Part shown: piece by piece, positions 17,863 through 26,472 of the stretch
Layout of the letters: each line of letters opens with the position of its first letter
Numbering within the stretch: the stretch's first letter is position 1
From: Tangfeifania diversioriginum
Lineage (GTDB): Bacteria > Bacteroidota > Bacteroidia > Bacteroidales > Prolixibacteraceae
DNA: 64,000 bases
Direction: 5' to 3'
Assembly (NCBI RefSeq): GCF_900141875.1
Contig: NZ_FQZE01000021.1
Location: forward strand, 1-64,000
Notes under the pieces: model-generated
Told to the model about the DNA's origin: nothing
What the model saw: only the letters and a program-made list of their open reading frames with translations
The model's database searches: none
Program-made: the position numbers and the translations under genes

Positions 17863-19131
17863 TTAACTTTTATTCGTGGTTTCAAGCTCTTCGGCATCGG
17901 TAAGAATGCGCCGTGTATCCTGAAATTCGAAAAGTAAATCGAGATATTGGGGTACCGTTTTGGTTGCCAGGGTGTTGGGTGAATTGGTGAGAAATACAAT
18001 GCCTGTTTTTTCATTTTCACACAAAGCAATTTCTGCTTTGTAACCGTTTACGTATCCTCCGTGATAAGCTACTTTCCGGCCTTTGTAACCAACAATCCGC
18101 CAGCCAATGCCATAGTGTTTCGATTCCACCCGGTTCCAGTTTCTGAAATATCTGCGCGAAAGGTGCGAAACAACCTGCGGGGTAAATACGGCGCGGTGGA
18201 TGTCTTCGGTTAAAACGGGATCGTCCTCTTTCAGTAAAGCCATTAAAAAGTTCGACATATCCGAAATACTTGCATTCACTCCCGCTGCCGGTGCGGTGCT
18301 GTAATACCTGTCGTTTAGTTTTTGCGCCCAGTAGCCACTTCTCCCTTTTACATGTGGATAGGCCTTGTTAGGATTATTTTTAAACGAAAGAAAATCAGTT
18401 GAGGCATCAGTCATCCCGTAAGGGGCAAGTACTTTTTCATAAAGCAGTTCGCCGTAGGTTTTCGATGTTTTCGCGCGTAAAACGGTATCAATTAAACTGA
18501 ACATTACGTTTTGATAACCATATAGTTGTCCGGGTTGGGCAGAAACGTCAACTTCAGCTAACCGTTGCATGATCACATCCATCGGGACTTTACTTTCAAC
18601 CATATTGTCGTAAGCATGGGGCACAATTCCTGAAGTGTGGCTCAGCAGGTTTCGCACTTTGAGATTTTTTGTGCTCACCGGATTTTTCAACCTGAACCCC
18701 GGGATATAATCAACAACCCTGTCGTCGAGGCTGAGAACCTGTTCATTATCCAGAATTCCGGCCAGTACGCCGGTGATTGTTTTTGAGACCGATGCCAGGC
18801 GAAATACCGTGTGTTCGTCAATGGAATCATTTTCGCCGGCTTTTTTTACACCAAAACATTTTGTAAAAGCAACCTGATCATCATATATAATTGCTACAGC
18901 CGCGCCAACTGTTTGCGAGGCAGTAATTTCTTCGCTAAGCCAATGTGAATAATCATCAACAACTTCCTGGATTTCAAGTGGTGCCGGAGGAGGCTGAACT
19001 TTATAGCCGAAGGTGTCAATTTTTTCGTCCAAGTTTTGTGCGCTAGTTGACGAAGTGAGCTGATTTTGGCTAAAAGCCACTAAAGCCAGTAAAACTGAAA
19101 TAAAAAGAATAAACGATATAGGTTTCTTCAT
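17863..19131 (-). CDS. Exported serine hydrolase, class C beta-lactamase family
   Basis: A 422-residue protein from the ATG at 19131. The frame is open 47 codons further upstream, but only the 19131 start gives a proper signal peptide (MKKPISFILFISVLLALVAF). The beta-lactamase/penicillin-binding fold carries SxxK as SVSKT (with the preceding FRLAS) and YxN as YGYQN. A late HGG motif (AYHGGYVNGYKAEIA) stands where class C enzymes have KTG. Such proteins are usually D-Ala-D-Ala peptidases or esterases rather than true beta-lactamases. The substrate cannot be told. It converges on the nucleoside kinase with a 2-bp gap. Confidence 0.85.
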   Translation of the reverse strand: MKKPISFILFISVLLALVAFSQNQLTSSTSAQNLDEKIDTFGYKVQPPPAPLEIQEVVDDYSHWLSEEITASQTVGAAVAIIYDDQVAFTKCFGVKKAGENDSIDEHTVFRLASVSKTITGVLAGILDNEQVLSLDDRVVDYIPGFRLKNPVSTKNLKVRNLLSHTSGIVPHAYDNMVESKVPMDVIMQRLAEVDVSAQPGQLYGYQNVMFSLIDTVLRAKTSKTYGELLYEKVLAPYGMTDASTDFLSFKNNPNKAYPHVKGRSGYWAQKLNDRYYSTAPAAGVNASISDMSNFLMALLKEDDPVLTEDIHRAVFTPQVVSHLSRRYFRNWNRVESKHYGIGWRIVGYKGRKVAYHGGYVNGYKAEIALCENEKTGIVFLTNSPNTLATKTVPQYLDLLFEFQDTRRILTDAEELETTNKS

Positions 19132-19340
19132 CCAAATACTGTTTTTTGTCTCCTGAAGAAGAAGGAAAAGATCAAATTTTGTGTAATCGGAGCGCAAAAT
19201 AGAAAAACTGAGTTTAATATGGAAGTATTGAATGAATTTTTTATTCAAAACCTTTTGTTTTGAACTTTTCATTTTGATTGTTTTCTGAAAACAATCCTTT
19301 TTATTGAACTAATTGACACTGGCAAAGTAACGAACATATA

Positions 19341-20456
19341 TTAATTATCCAGCGGTTTTCCGGAAGGGGCGGTATTGTACAGAATGTCGGTTATTTCGAG
19401 GATGAGCCAGGTCCACGGGCCGCTTTCCAGCATCCAGGTCGATTCCATTTTTGTGGGAATCCTAATGCCGTTCATTTCCGATGTTTCTTTTACAGCAATT
19501 ATCCATTCATGACGTTGTGCGTCAGGTTCATTTCCTTTGTAGCGGAGGGCGGTGAATTTTTCAAGATCGCCGTTTTTGTTGAAATGAAAAGTGCCTGAAC
19601 CTTTGGTTTCGTTAATTTTTAAAGTAGCTCGGGCAGTAAGTGAATCAATTTCTTCCCAACTGATGTTTGGATGAAGTGCGGCAGAGGGAAACCAGACAAT
19701 TTCACCCAGAAAACGCTGAAGACTGCCTTCGTCAATCTTTTCACCTGTTTCATTTACAATGTTGAATAGCGAATTCATTTTAATGCGCATTTCACCTTTT
19801 CCGCCTTCAAATTTATCGCGGCCTCTGATTTTTATCAGAGGGTTCATTTTCAGGTTAACTGTCCAGTTGAAAGCCGCTGGTTCTGTTGTAAAATACTGAT
19901 CTGCTTCAGCTTCAAACCACTCGTTTTGCTCAGGTTTTAGTTTCATTTTGGCTTTTTGTTTCAGCAAAACTGTGCAGATGTTCTCTTTGCCTGTAACACC
20001 GGAGTTTTCCAGCCAGTTTTTTACGGGAACAGGCAGGTTGCTCCATTTTTCGGGACTGATTTTTTCAAAATTATGCGGCAGGCTATTCTGAAGCATGGCT
20101 GACCGTTCACTTTCAATTTTGCGGGTGAAAACCTGTCCGGAGAAAACCATAAGCGAGGCAATCAGCAAAATCACATTTGGAATGGTTCCCCAGCGGGCAT
20201 CGCTCCAAAAACAGATTATCAGCAGTTGCGAAAGCAATATTCCCCCAAACATTAAAATCCACCAGTATCGGAATTTCAGCAATAAAAAAATGGCAGCGGC
20301 AACCAGGAGTAAAAAAGCGGCCAGCCAAAGCATTCCCCAATTCCTGGAAATTGGCAGCGAAAGTTCCCTGGTTTCTGCAATGCCAAATCCTTTAATAAAA
20401 CCAAACAGGTGAATAAAAGCGTGTAATAGGGATAGAATGATGATGGTCAGTCTCAT
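19341..20456 (-). CDS. Membrane protein with four TM helices and an exported or cytoplasmic C-terminal domain
   Basis: A 371-residue protein. Four hydrophobic helices lie in the first 115 residues (around 3-25, 40-62, 66-85, 92-112). A soluble C-terminal domain of about 250 residues follows, with a lipid-carrier-like beta pattern (FNWTVNLKMNPLIKIRGRDKF, GEMRIKMNSLFNIVNETGEK). It resembles the uncharacterised DUF6544-type proteins as I remember them; this is not certain. It is the last gene of a tight minus-strand trio: racemase 6 bp upstream and glycosidase-like protein before that. Confidence 0.65.
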   Translation of the reverse strand: MRLTIIILSLLHAFIHLFGFIKGFGIAETRELSLPISRNWGMLWLAAFLLLVAAAIFLLLKFRYWWILMFGGILLSQLLIICFWSDARWGTIPNVILLIASLMVFSGQVFTRKIESERSAMLQNSLPHNFEKISPEKWSNLPVPVKNWLENSGVTGKENICTVLLKQKAKMKLKPEQNEWFEAEADQYFTTEPAAFNWTVNLKMNPLIKIRGRDKFEGGKGEMRIKMNSLFNIVNETGEKIDEGSLQRFLGEIVWFPSAALHPNISWEEIDSLTARATLKINETKGSGTFHFNKNGDLEKFTALRYKGNEPDAQRHEWIIAVKETSEMNGIRIPTKMESTWMLESGPWTWLILEITDILYNTAPSGKPLDN

Positions 20457-20462
20457 GATTTT

Positions 20463-21155
20463 TTAATTTACAGCCCATTCAGCCAAAGTTTCAGCATGAA
20501 TTTTTGTGGTATCGAAAACCTCAATTTTAACATCTTTGTCCGAGATTAGCAAAGGAATTTCGGTGCATCCCAAAATTACCCCTTCGGCACCGTGAGTTTG
20601 CATGTTTGCAATAATGGTTTTCAGTTTTTCTCTCGATTCATCCCGTATTTCCCCGTGCACCAGTTCGTTGTAAATAATCTGATGAATACGTTCCCGTTCG
20701 GTTTTATACGGGACAATAACTTCGATGCCGAAATTTTTTTTCAAAACGGTTTTGAAAAAATCTTTTTCCATGGTGAATTTTGTGCCCAGCAATGCCACTT
20801 TCCCGATTTTGTTTTTTGAAATTTCGTTGCCCGTGGCTTCGGCAATATGTAAAAACGGCACCGAGATAGTTTCAGCAATAGATGAACTGCACAGGTGCAT
20901 TGTGTTGGTACACAGCGCAACCACGTCAGCTCCTGCATCCTGGAGCCGCCGGGCAGACGCTGCCATGAGCGAACATAGTTTTTCCCAGTTGCCTTCGTGT
21001 TGCAGTTTTTCAATTTCGGCAAAATCCACTGAATGGAGAATAATTTCAGCCGAATGGAAACCTCCCATCAGGTCATTCACTTTGTGGTTAATGTATTCGT
21101 AATAAACTTTTGTCGACTCCCAGCTCATGCCGCCAATCAGTCCGATTGTTTTCAT
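20463..21155 (-). CDS. Aspartate/glutamate racemase family protein
   Basis: A 230-residue cytoplasmic enzyme with the two catalytic cysteines of the cofactor-independent racemases: Cys82 in LCTNTMH and Cys197 in LGCTEIPLL. The N-terminus (IGLIGGMSWESTKVYYEYIN) is typical of the YgeA/RacX broad-specificity amino-acid racemases rather than MurI. It probably interconverts D- and L-forms of aspartate, glutamate or another amino acid. Six-base gaps on both sides place it in one operon with the putative glycosidase and the four-TM protein. Confidence 0.88.
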   Translation of the reverse strand: MKTIGLIGGMSWESTKVYYEYINHKVNDLMGGFHSAEIILHSVDFAEIEKLQHEGNWEKLCSLMAASARRLQDAGADVVALCTNTMHLCSSSIAETISVPFLHIAEATGNEISKNKIGKVALLGTKFTMEKDFFKTVLKKNFGIEVIVPYKTERERIHQIIYNELVHGEIRDESREKLKTIIANMQTHGAEGVILGCTEIPLLISDKDVKIEVFDTTKIHAETLAEWAVN

Positions 21156-21161
21156 TGAAAA

Positions 21162-22253
21162 TTAGTTTTTGTAGATATCTTTCATTTTTTCAACTTTCTT
21201 TTCGCTTTCGGCCATTGCCCGCGTGGTGAACATCATGACGCCCTCTGAACAGCCTGTCATTCCACCGGTTAAAACGGTTTCAAATTCTTCGGCCGAAATG
21301 GTGTACGGATTGTTGTACGCCTGAACTATGGGCCAAACTTTTGGCGAAGTTTCTTTTTCGATGTTCATCCGTTTACAAAACCAGTTGATGTTTTCTTCCA
21401 CCCATTCGGGTTGCCTTCCCATGCGGGCATGGTAAACCATTGGCGAAAAAACATCGAAGTGTTCACGCAGCAAATCGTAGTCGAGCCCAAGGATGCGGCG
21501 TCGGGCACCGTCAAATTCTTCGTCGGTCCAGGGGCAGTGGTACAAACCCAGAAGCGCATCGGGTTTAAGTTCGTTTATTATGCTTCTGATTTCCAGTGTC
21601 CAGTCCAGAATTACCTGGCAACGCCAGTCGCGCCATTCCTGATCACGGTTTTTAAGAATCCAGGCAGCTTTTTCCGGGGTGTTGCCTTTGGGGATTTCAA
21701 TGCCGTTGTTTTTTGAGAAAGAGGCCAGGCAATGGTCGCAAAAGCAGGTTTCCGGCAGAATGGGGTCAGGTTCTTCAAACTGGGCATGCCAGTGCACATA
21801 ATCCATCCAAATGCCATCGAGGTCGAAATCGGATAGCAAAACGCGCAGCTGGTTAAAACGGTATTCCCTGAAACCGGGCTCGGTGGGGCAAACGCCTATA
21901 AACCACGAGGCTGCTTCCACTTTTTCTCCTTTTTCATTTATCGCCCATGCTTCGGGATGTTTTTCAACATAGTTTTTGCCGTTTAGGGTGGCAAATTCAG
22001 CGTAAACTTTCATGCCCTCAGCTTTTGCGCGTACCATCATCTCGTGTGTTATGGAACCGCTGTGGACAAATACCGCGTTAATACCCAGTTCAGATAATTT
22101 GTAGCCTTCTTCCCATAAAGGCCCGGGATGGCCGTATATTCCTTTGGTAAAAGCCCGGGTTTCGGTTATCTGGCCGGTTGTGGCCAAAAAAGCGAAAAGC
22201 GCGACTGAAAGAATTAAAAGTCGTTTCAGGTTATGTATTATGGCTTGCTGCAT
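21162..22253 (-). CDS. Putative exported glycoside hydrolase (TIM-barrel, hypothetical GH type)
   Basis: A 363-residue protein with signal peptide (FAFLATTGQ near residue 27). It has the look of the hypothetical glycosyl hydrolase barrels: GINAVFVHSG, MKVYAEFATLNG, then VCPTEPGFREYRFNQL and DLDGIWMDYVHWHA, where the Asp is a candidate catalytic residue. A CFCDHCLASF pair follows, often seen in these families and possibly metal-binding. It ends with VWPIVQAYN and GGMTGCSEGVMMF. It probably acts on a surface or dietary glycan. No polysaccharide-utilisation genes lie next to it. First gene of the trio with the racemase and membrane protein. Confidence 0.65.
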   Translation of the reverse strand: MQQAIIHNLKRLLILSVALFAFLATTGQITETRAFTKGIYGHPGPLWEEGYKLSELGINAVFVHSGSITHEMMVRAKAEGMKVYAEFATLNGKNYVEKHPEAWAINEKGEKVEAASWFIGVCPTEPGFREYRFNQLRVLLSDFDLDGIWMDYVHWHAQFEEPDPILPETCFCDHCLASFSKNNGIEIPKGNTPEKAAWILKNRDQEWRDWRCQVILDWTLEIRSIINELKPDALLGLYHCPWTDEEFDGARRRILGLDYDLLREHFDVFSPMVYHARMGRQPEWVEENINWFCKRMNIEKETSPKVWPIVQAYNNPYTISAEEFETVLTGGMTGCSEGVMMFTTRAMAESEKKVEKMKDIYKN

Positions 22254-22339
22254 TACTAAATAAGTTTCGTATTCGGATATAAAAATAAGAGGTTTTCTTC
22301 ATTTTTTTTATCTTTATGCACTATCATTTAAAAAGAAAT

Positions 22340-22987
22340 ATGGAAAGAATAAAATGTGTTGCCATTGTTTTTTTGATGATTTTCTGGGGCTGCAAAGCGC
22401 AGGGACAGTATCCTGAGATTGAAAACAACACCGACAAACGGGTTAAGGCATTTTTAGAAGAGAATGCCAATAACTGGCGCGACATGAATGTGTCAATCAC
22501 CGACGGCCGGATTCTTTATGATCTTGTTTTGGAAAACGATTTTAAAAGGGCAGTAGAGATTGGTACGTCCACGGGCCATTCGGCTGTTTGGATTGCCTGG
22601 GCCCTGAGTAGAACAGGCGGCAAACTTATTACCATTGAAATTGATAAAGAACGCTACCTGAAGGCAAAAGCCAATTTTAAAAAAGCCGGACTGGAAGATT
22701 ATATTGATGCACGGTTGGGCGATGCCCATCAAATTGTGCCGCGGCTGCAGGGTAAATTCGACTTTGTGTTTAACGATGCCGATAAATACTGGTATAAAAA
22801 TTATTTCATCGACCTGGATCCAAAACTGAAAATTGGTGGTTGTTTTACGGCACACAACACAGCCATGCGGGTTTCCGGCATTCGTGAGTTCCTGGAATAT
22901 GTGGAGGCGCTCGATAATTACGAAACCACTTTTGCTCCCAACAGCCGGTCGGGGATTTCCATCAGTTGCAAAAAATCAGATAAGTAA
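22340..22987 (+). CDS. SAM-dependent O-methyltransferase-like protein with an export signal
   Basis: The ATG at 22340 is preferred over the one at 22316, because TATCTTTA at 22309-22316 looks like the -7 element and would put the transcript start after the first ATG. The 215-residue product starts ERIKCVAIVFLMIFWGC, a good lipoprotein or secretion leader, followed by a class I methyltransferase: motif I VEIGTSTGHSAVWIA, IEIDKERY, FNDADKYWY. This is close to catechol-O-methyltransferase-like families. SAM is not known in the periplasm, so either the leader is not used or the domain has another job. A 15-residue leader followed by a full domain is what the sequence shows. It lies 8 bp before the permease. 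Confidence 0.75.
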   Translation: MERIKCVAIVFLMIFWGCKAQGQYPEIENNTDKRVKAFLEENANNWRDMNVSITDGRILYDLVLENDFKRAVEIGTSTGHSAVWIAWALSRTGGKLITIEIDKERYLKAKANFKKAGLEDYIDARLGDAHQIVPRLQGKFDFVFNDADKYWYKNYFIDLDPKLKIGGCFTAHNTAMRVSGIREFLEYVEALDNYETTFAPNSRSGISISCKKSDK

Positions 22988-22995
22988 GATAAGTT

Positions 22996-24372
22996 TTGAA
23001 CTTTTCAAACGATAACCTGGAGCGGAAACTGGGAATTTTCCCGGTTACCAATATTGTTGTTGCCAACATTATTGGCGCAGGAATTTTTACTACCACGGGT
23101 TATTTAATGGACTTTTTGGGAAACCCGGTACTGATGCTGGTGCTTTGGCTTGTAGGAGGAGTAGTTGCGCTATGCGGGGCAATGGCATTTGGAGAGCTGG
23201 GGGCTGCTTTTCCCGAAGCTGGCGGAGAATACACTTTTATTTCAAAACTGTTTCACCCGATGCTGGGTTTTTTAAGCGGCTGGCTTTCCCTGATTGTGGG
23301 GTTTTCGGCTCCCATTGCAGCGTCGGCCATCGGTTTCAGTAATTATTTCATCTGGGCATTTCCTTCTTTTCAGTCGTGGTTTTTGTTCGACCAAATTATG
23401 AGCCCCGATATGTTTAGCCGCCTGCTTGCGGTTTTGGTAATTGTTATTTTTTCGTTGCTTCACGCACGAGGTGTGGTTTTGGGGGCGCGAATTCAAAACG
23501 GGCTGACAATTTTAAAAGTAACCCTTGTGGTAGGTTTAATTATTGCCGGTTTTGCTTTTGGGCAGGGCGACTTTGGGCACCTGAAAGCTTTTCCGAAATC
23601 GGGGCAGGGGTTCAGTTTTAATTTTACTGAACTTAAATCGGTAGGGTTATCGCTCATGTTCATTATGTTTGCATACAGTGGCTGGAATTCGGCAACCTAT
23701 ATCGGTTCCGAAATTAAAAATCCATCAAAGGTAATTCCCCGTTCGCTGATTATTTCCACAGTGCTTGTTACGTTGCTTTATTTGTTGCTGAATTTGTTTT
23801 TTGTGTATGCCATTCCTCCAGCAAAAATGGCCGGAGAACCAGAGATTGGAGGTGTTGCCGTAGGACTGGCATTCGGCGATTTTGCCGGCACTATAATTTC
23901 ATTGCTCATCTCTTTTGCCTTGTTTTCATCGCTCAGTGCATTTATAATTTTAGGGCCACGGGTTTATTTCTCCATGGCCCGCGACGGGTATTTTTTTAAA
24001 TGGGTATCCGTTGTGCATCCAAAGTTTAAGGTGCCGCAAAACGCGTTGCTTTTGCAAAGCGCTATTGCCATTGTGCTGGTTTTATCAGGCACTTTCGAGC
24101 AGATAATTGCCTACATGGGATTTTCTTTGGGTATTTTTCCCATCATTGCAGTGCTTGGTGTTTTCAAACTGCGAATGAAGGGCGAAAGCAAACTGAAACT
24201 TCCGGGATATCCTGTGGTTCATATCTTTTTTATTTTAATAAACCTGGCCATTTTGGTGCTGGCCTATTTCGAGCGCCCTTGGGAATCAACCATTGCCATT
24301 CTTACAGCACTCTCCGGAATTCCGTTGTTTTACTGGTTTAAAATGAAAAAAGGAAAGCTACCCGGTTCCTGA
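22996..24372 (+). CDS. APC-family amino-acid permease
   Basis: A 458-residue, roughly 12-helix transporter. The first helix has the unwound GIG-type motif of the APC superfamily (NIIGAGIFTTTGY), followed by PEAGGEYTFI in the helix 2-3 region and SGWNSATYIGSEIKNP later, typical of the LAT/amino-acid antiporter branch. It starts at a TTG (22996), since no ATG is available before helix 1. The stop overlaps the 3' end of the converging acyltransferase by 15 bp. The substrate is probably a neutral or small amino acid; sequence alone does not decide. Confidence 0.88.
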   Translation: MNFSNDNLERKLGIFPVTNIVVANIIGAGIFTTTGYLMDFLGNPVLMLVLWLVGGVVALCGAMAFGELGAAFPEAGGEYTFISKLFHPMLGFLSGWLSLIVGFSAPIAASAIGFSNYFIWAFPSFQSWFLFDQIMSPDMFSRLLAVLVIVIFSLLHARGVVLGARIQNGLTILKVTLVVGLIIAGFAFGQGDFGHLKAFPKSGQGFSFNFTELKSVGLSLMFIMFAYSGWNSATYIGSEIKNPSKVIPRSLIISTVLVTLLYLLLNLFFVYAIPPAKMAGEPEIGGVAVGLAFGDFAGTIISLLISFALFSSLSAFIILGPRVYFSMARDGYFFKWVSVVHPKFKVPQNALLLQSAIAIVLVLSGTFEQIIAYMGFSLGIFPIIAVLGVFKLRMKGESKLKLPGYPVVHIFFILINLAILVLAYFERPWESTIAILTALSGIPLFYWFKMKKGKLPGS

Positions 24373-25110
24373 AAGGATGGCATTCAGCATGGAATCAATC
24401 TGGTTTCGTGTTTCTTTCTGAAGGACTTTGTAGTCGCTGTTGCTGAGCGGTTTGCCATAACGCACTGTTGCCTTTGTAACCGGTTTGCTCATTTGCCGGA
24501 AAAAATGGCCGACGAACGTATCATCGTCTATCCACGCATCATTTTCATCTTCAAAATGAATGGCCATGGGGATTACTGGGATTTTGGTGTCGGCAGCAAT
24601 TTTGAAACTGCCGTTTTTAAACGATTTTGTGAGCGGACCTTTCGAGGTAGTGCCTTCAGGGAAAAGCGCCACTGGTATGTGGTTGTTCACCGATTTTTTG
24701 ATTTTATTCATGGTGGCCACCAGGCTTTGCAGTTCAGCCCGGGAAACGAAAATAGTATTGGTGATTTTTGCGCCGGTTTTCAGAAATGGCCAGTTTTTTA
24801 ATTCAGCTTTTGCTACAAAAGCTGCCGGAGTAAATGCCGCCACAATAAAAATATCGATGTAACTGCGGTGGTTGGGCATGAGAATAAAATGCGAATTATC
24901 CGGAAGCTCATTCTTGTCAACTTTTATTCCGCAAACAAACAGGATGCTTTTCCCCCAGGTGCGCATGGCCCAGTTTTGCAACGGCATGCTGAATCCTTTC
25001 AGTTGGAGCCAAAACCAGCCAACAACCACCACGTAACCCGAAATGAGTAAAATTAAAACCAGCCGCAAAAAAGCGAGCGGAAAAAGGAAGATGATTCGTG
25101 CGGTTTTCAT
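24358..25110 (-). CDS. plsC: 1-acyl-sn-glycerol-3-phosphate acyltransferase
   Basis: A 250-residue membrane-associated acyltransferase with an N-terminal hydrophobic helix (about 7-30) and the HX4D box NHRSYID (about residue 80). FVAKAELKNWPF comes next, then the acceptor-binding block ALFPEGTTSKG, followed by VIPMAIHFEDEND. It makes phosphatidic acid from lysophosphatidic acid in the inner membrane. Length is normal. The last 15 bp overlap the converging permease gene. Other lysophospholipid acyltransferases share these motifs, so the exact acceptor is inferred. Confidence 0.87.
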   Translation of the reverse strand: MKTARIIFLFPLAFLRLVLILLISGYVVVVGWFWLQLKGFSMPLQNWAMRTWGKSILFVCGIKVDKNELPDNSHFILMPNHRSYIDIFIVAAFTPAAFVAKAELKNWPFLKTGAKITNTIFVSRAELQSLVATMNKIKKSVNNHIPVALFPEGTTSKGPLTKSFKNGSFKIAADTKIPVIPMAIHFEDENDAWIDDDTFVGHFFRQMSKPVTKATVRYGKPLSNSDYKVLQKETRNQIDSMLNAILSGTG

Positions 25111-25424
25111 ACTGCAAATATGGAGATTTTAGCCGTATAATACCATTCAGCAATTGGATTGGGCCCAAACCCGGATTATTCACAAATAAACCCAACCTCC
25201 GAAAGCGGCCAAACCTTTGAAATGAGCGACATTTCAAAATCCAATGGGTAATATTTGGAATCTTCAGGAAGGGGCACTAACTTTATAAACATAAATTAAA
25301 CAAAAACCCGGGCCGTTTATGAAACCCGAAATCAACAAAGTAATCAAGTTAATAAAACAACCAAAAGGTGAACAATACATTCGTTATTTGGGTGTATTGT
25401 GCACTTTTAGTGAATATATATTAC
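25111..25424. other. Gene-free stretch before the cassette array, with two hairpins
   Basis: No plausible reading frame is seen. It holds two inverted repeats. At 25216-25238 TTTGAAATG and CATTTCAAA form a perfect 9-bp stem with a 5-nt loop and no T-run. At 25368-25404 GTGAACAATACA and TGTATTGTGCAC form a 12-bp stem with one mismatch, 20 bp before the first cassette core at 25425. The second may be the remains of an attachment site or of an earlier cassette, or may stop transcription into the array. Confidence 0.4.
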
Positions 25425-25437
25425 GTTGGCGGTAATT
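25425..25437 (+). repeat. Cassette core site (start of cassette 1)
   Basis: GTTGGCGGTAATT is the near-exact reverse complement (12 of 13) of AACTACCGCCAAC at 26235-26247, the inverse core of the palindrome that closes cassette 1. In integrons the core at the start of a cassette and the inverse core in its own attC are complementary, because both come from one circular form. It does not fit the classic GTTRRRY past the GTT. Confidence 0.6.
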
Positions 25438-25489
25438 AAAAGCAACGAAACTGAACTTAAATGCATCTAACAATAAAAAATGAGCAAAA

Positions 25490-26236
25490 ATGAAACAGAC
25501 AATTATTTTAGGCATAATCATATTGATTAGCTTTCAATCATGTGAAAAAGATGATGATATTTTAGAAAATGATTATTCAATTAAAAGTGAAATTACATTA
25601 CCAACAGATTCGCCAAGAGGATTAGCATTTGATGGAGAATATTTGTGATACAGTGATGATTCAAATAATAGTTTAAATAAAATATCAAATAACGGTACGA
25701 TTTTAAAAACCATTGACCTTCATGACTGTAAAATCACGGGTTTTGACTTTTATGACAATTATATCTGGTGCATAAATGATACAACAGTATTAAATGACAC
25801 AACAATTTCTCATTATCCATTTTCAAGTATTTATAAATATTCAAAAACTGGAGAGCGAATTGACTCTATTTTAATTCAAGCATCAGTAAATCCACAACGA
25901 CCTGAATTCTTAGGGATAACAATCAATGATTCAAAGATTTTTGGTTCTACAAATCAAGGGTGGAGCTCCTGTCTATACAGCGTTGACTTTGGAAATGAAG
26001 AAAAAACAATGTTACAATACCATTATTTGACTGGATTGACAACACATAACGATACGATTTTTGCAGTAGATATAAGTTATAGTAATAATAATAGGATTGT
26101 GTGCTTTGACTCAGAATATAAAACCATTGATGACAAAACGATAGATATTGCTTATGATGCAAGTGATTTGGCTTATGCCAATAATGACTTGTGGATTTGT
26201 GATAGAGAAAATAAAATGTTGAGAAAAATAGAATAA
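25490..26236 (+). pseudogene. Lipoprotein gene (repeat/propeller-like) broken by one in-frame TGA
   Basis: From the ATG at 25490 the frame runs 248 codons to TAA at 26234-26236 with a single stop, TGA at 25646-25648 (codon 53), in the context GEYL-stop-YSDD. Trp is expected there (TGG to TGA), because related repeats read GLAFDGEYLWYSD. The product would start with a lipoprotein leader (LISFQSC) and continue as a beta-propeller-like protein: GLAFDGEYL, GFDFYDNYIWCIND, LTTHNDTIFAVD, SDLAYANNDLWICD recur about every 45-50 residues. Genes nearby use TGA as a stop, so recoding is unlikely. Either a recent nonsense mutation or a sequencing error. Cargo of cassette 1. Confidence 0.75.
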
Positions 26237-26373
26237 CTACCGCCAACATGCGGTCATAAAACATTTGGGGTGAAGTGGTTATTCGAGCATCCTGCCACGC
26301 ATCAACTTTCTGCAACGGTGGATACGAACGCAGCCCGCTCTCCCAAACGTTTCATACCGCAAAACCGTTATGG
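26235..26373 (+). repeat. attC-like recombination site closing cassette 1
   Basis: Inverse core AACTACCGCCAAC (26235-26247), then left arm GCGGTCATAAAACATTTGGG (26250-26269), a 72-nt middle, right arm CCCAAACGTTTCATACCGC (26342-26360) and boundary GTTATGG (26367-26373). The arms pair at 17 of 19 positions, with one extra C (26255) bulged on the left arm, like the extrahelical bases that give integron attC sites their strand polarity. Total about 139 bp, within the usual attC size range. The first two bases overlap the stop codon of the cassette gene. Confidence 0.6.
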
Positions 26374-26472
26374 TTAATTGTAAAAAAAATGAATACGGTA
26401 ATTATTTACAAAATTTAAATACAACGCAACCTTTAGGGCGGAAAATTAATCATTCCAATAAAAACAAAAATC

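Noticed and set aside
19132-19272. 47-residue extension of the serine hydrolase
   Set aside because: The extension would bury the signal peptide that starts at 19131.
25216-25238. Perfect 9-bp palindrome as an attC site
   Set aside because: Only 23 bp long, with no GTT boundary and no matching core; a protein site or simple hairpin fits better.
25646-25648. TGA read as Trp or selenocysteine
   Set aside because: Other genes in the window end in TGA and use TGG for Trp, and no selenocysteine hairpin is evident after the codon.
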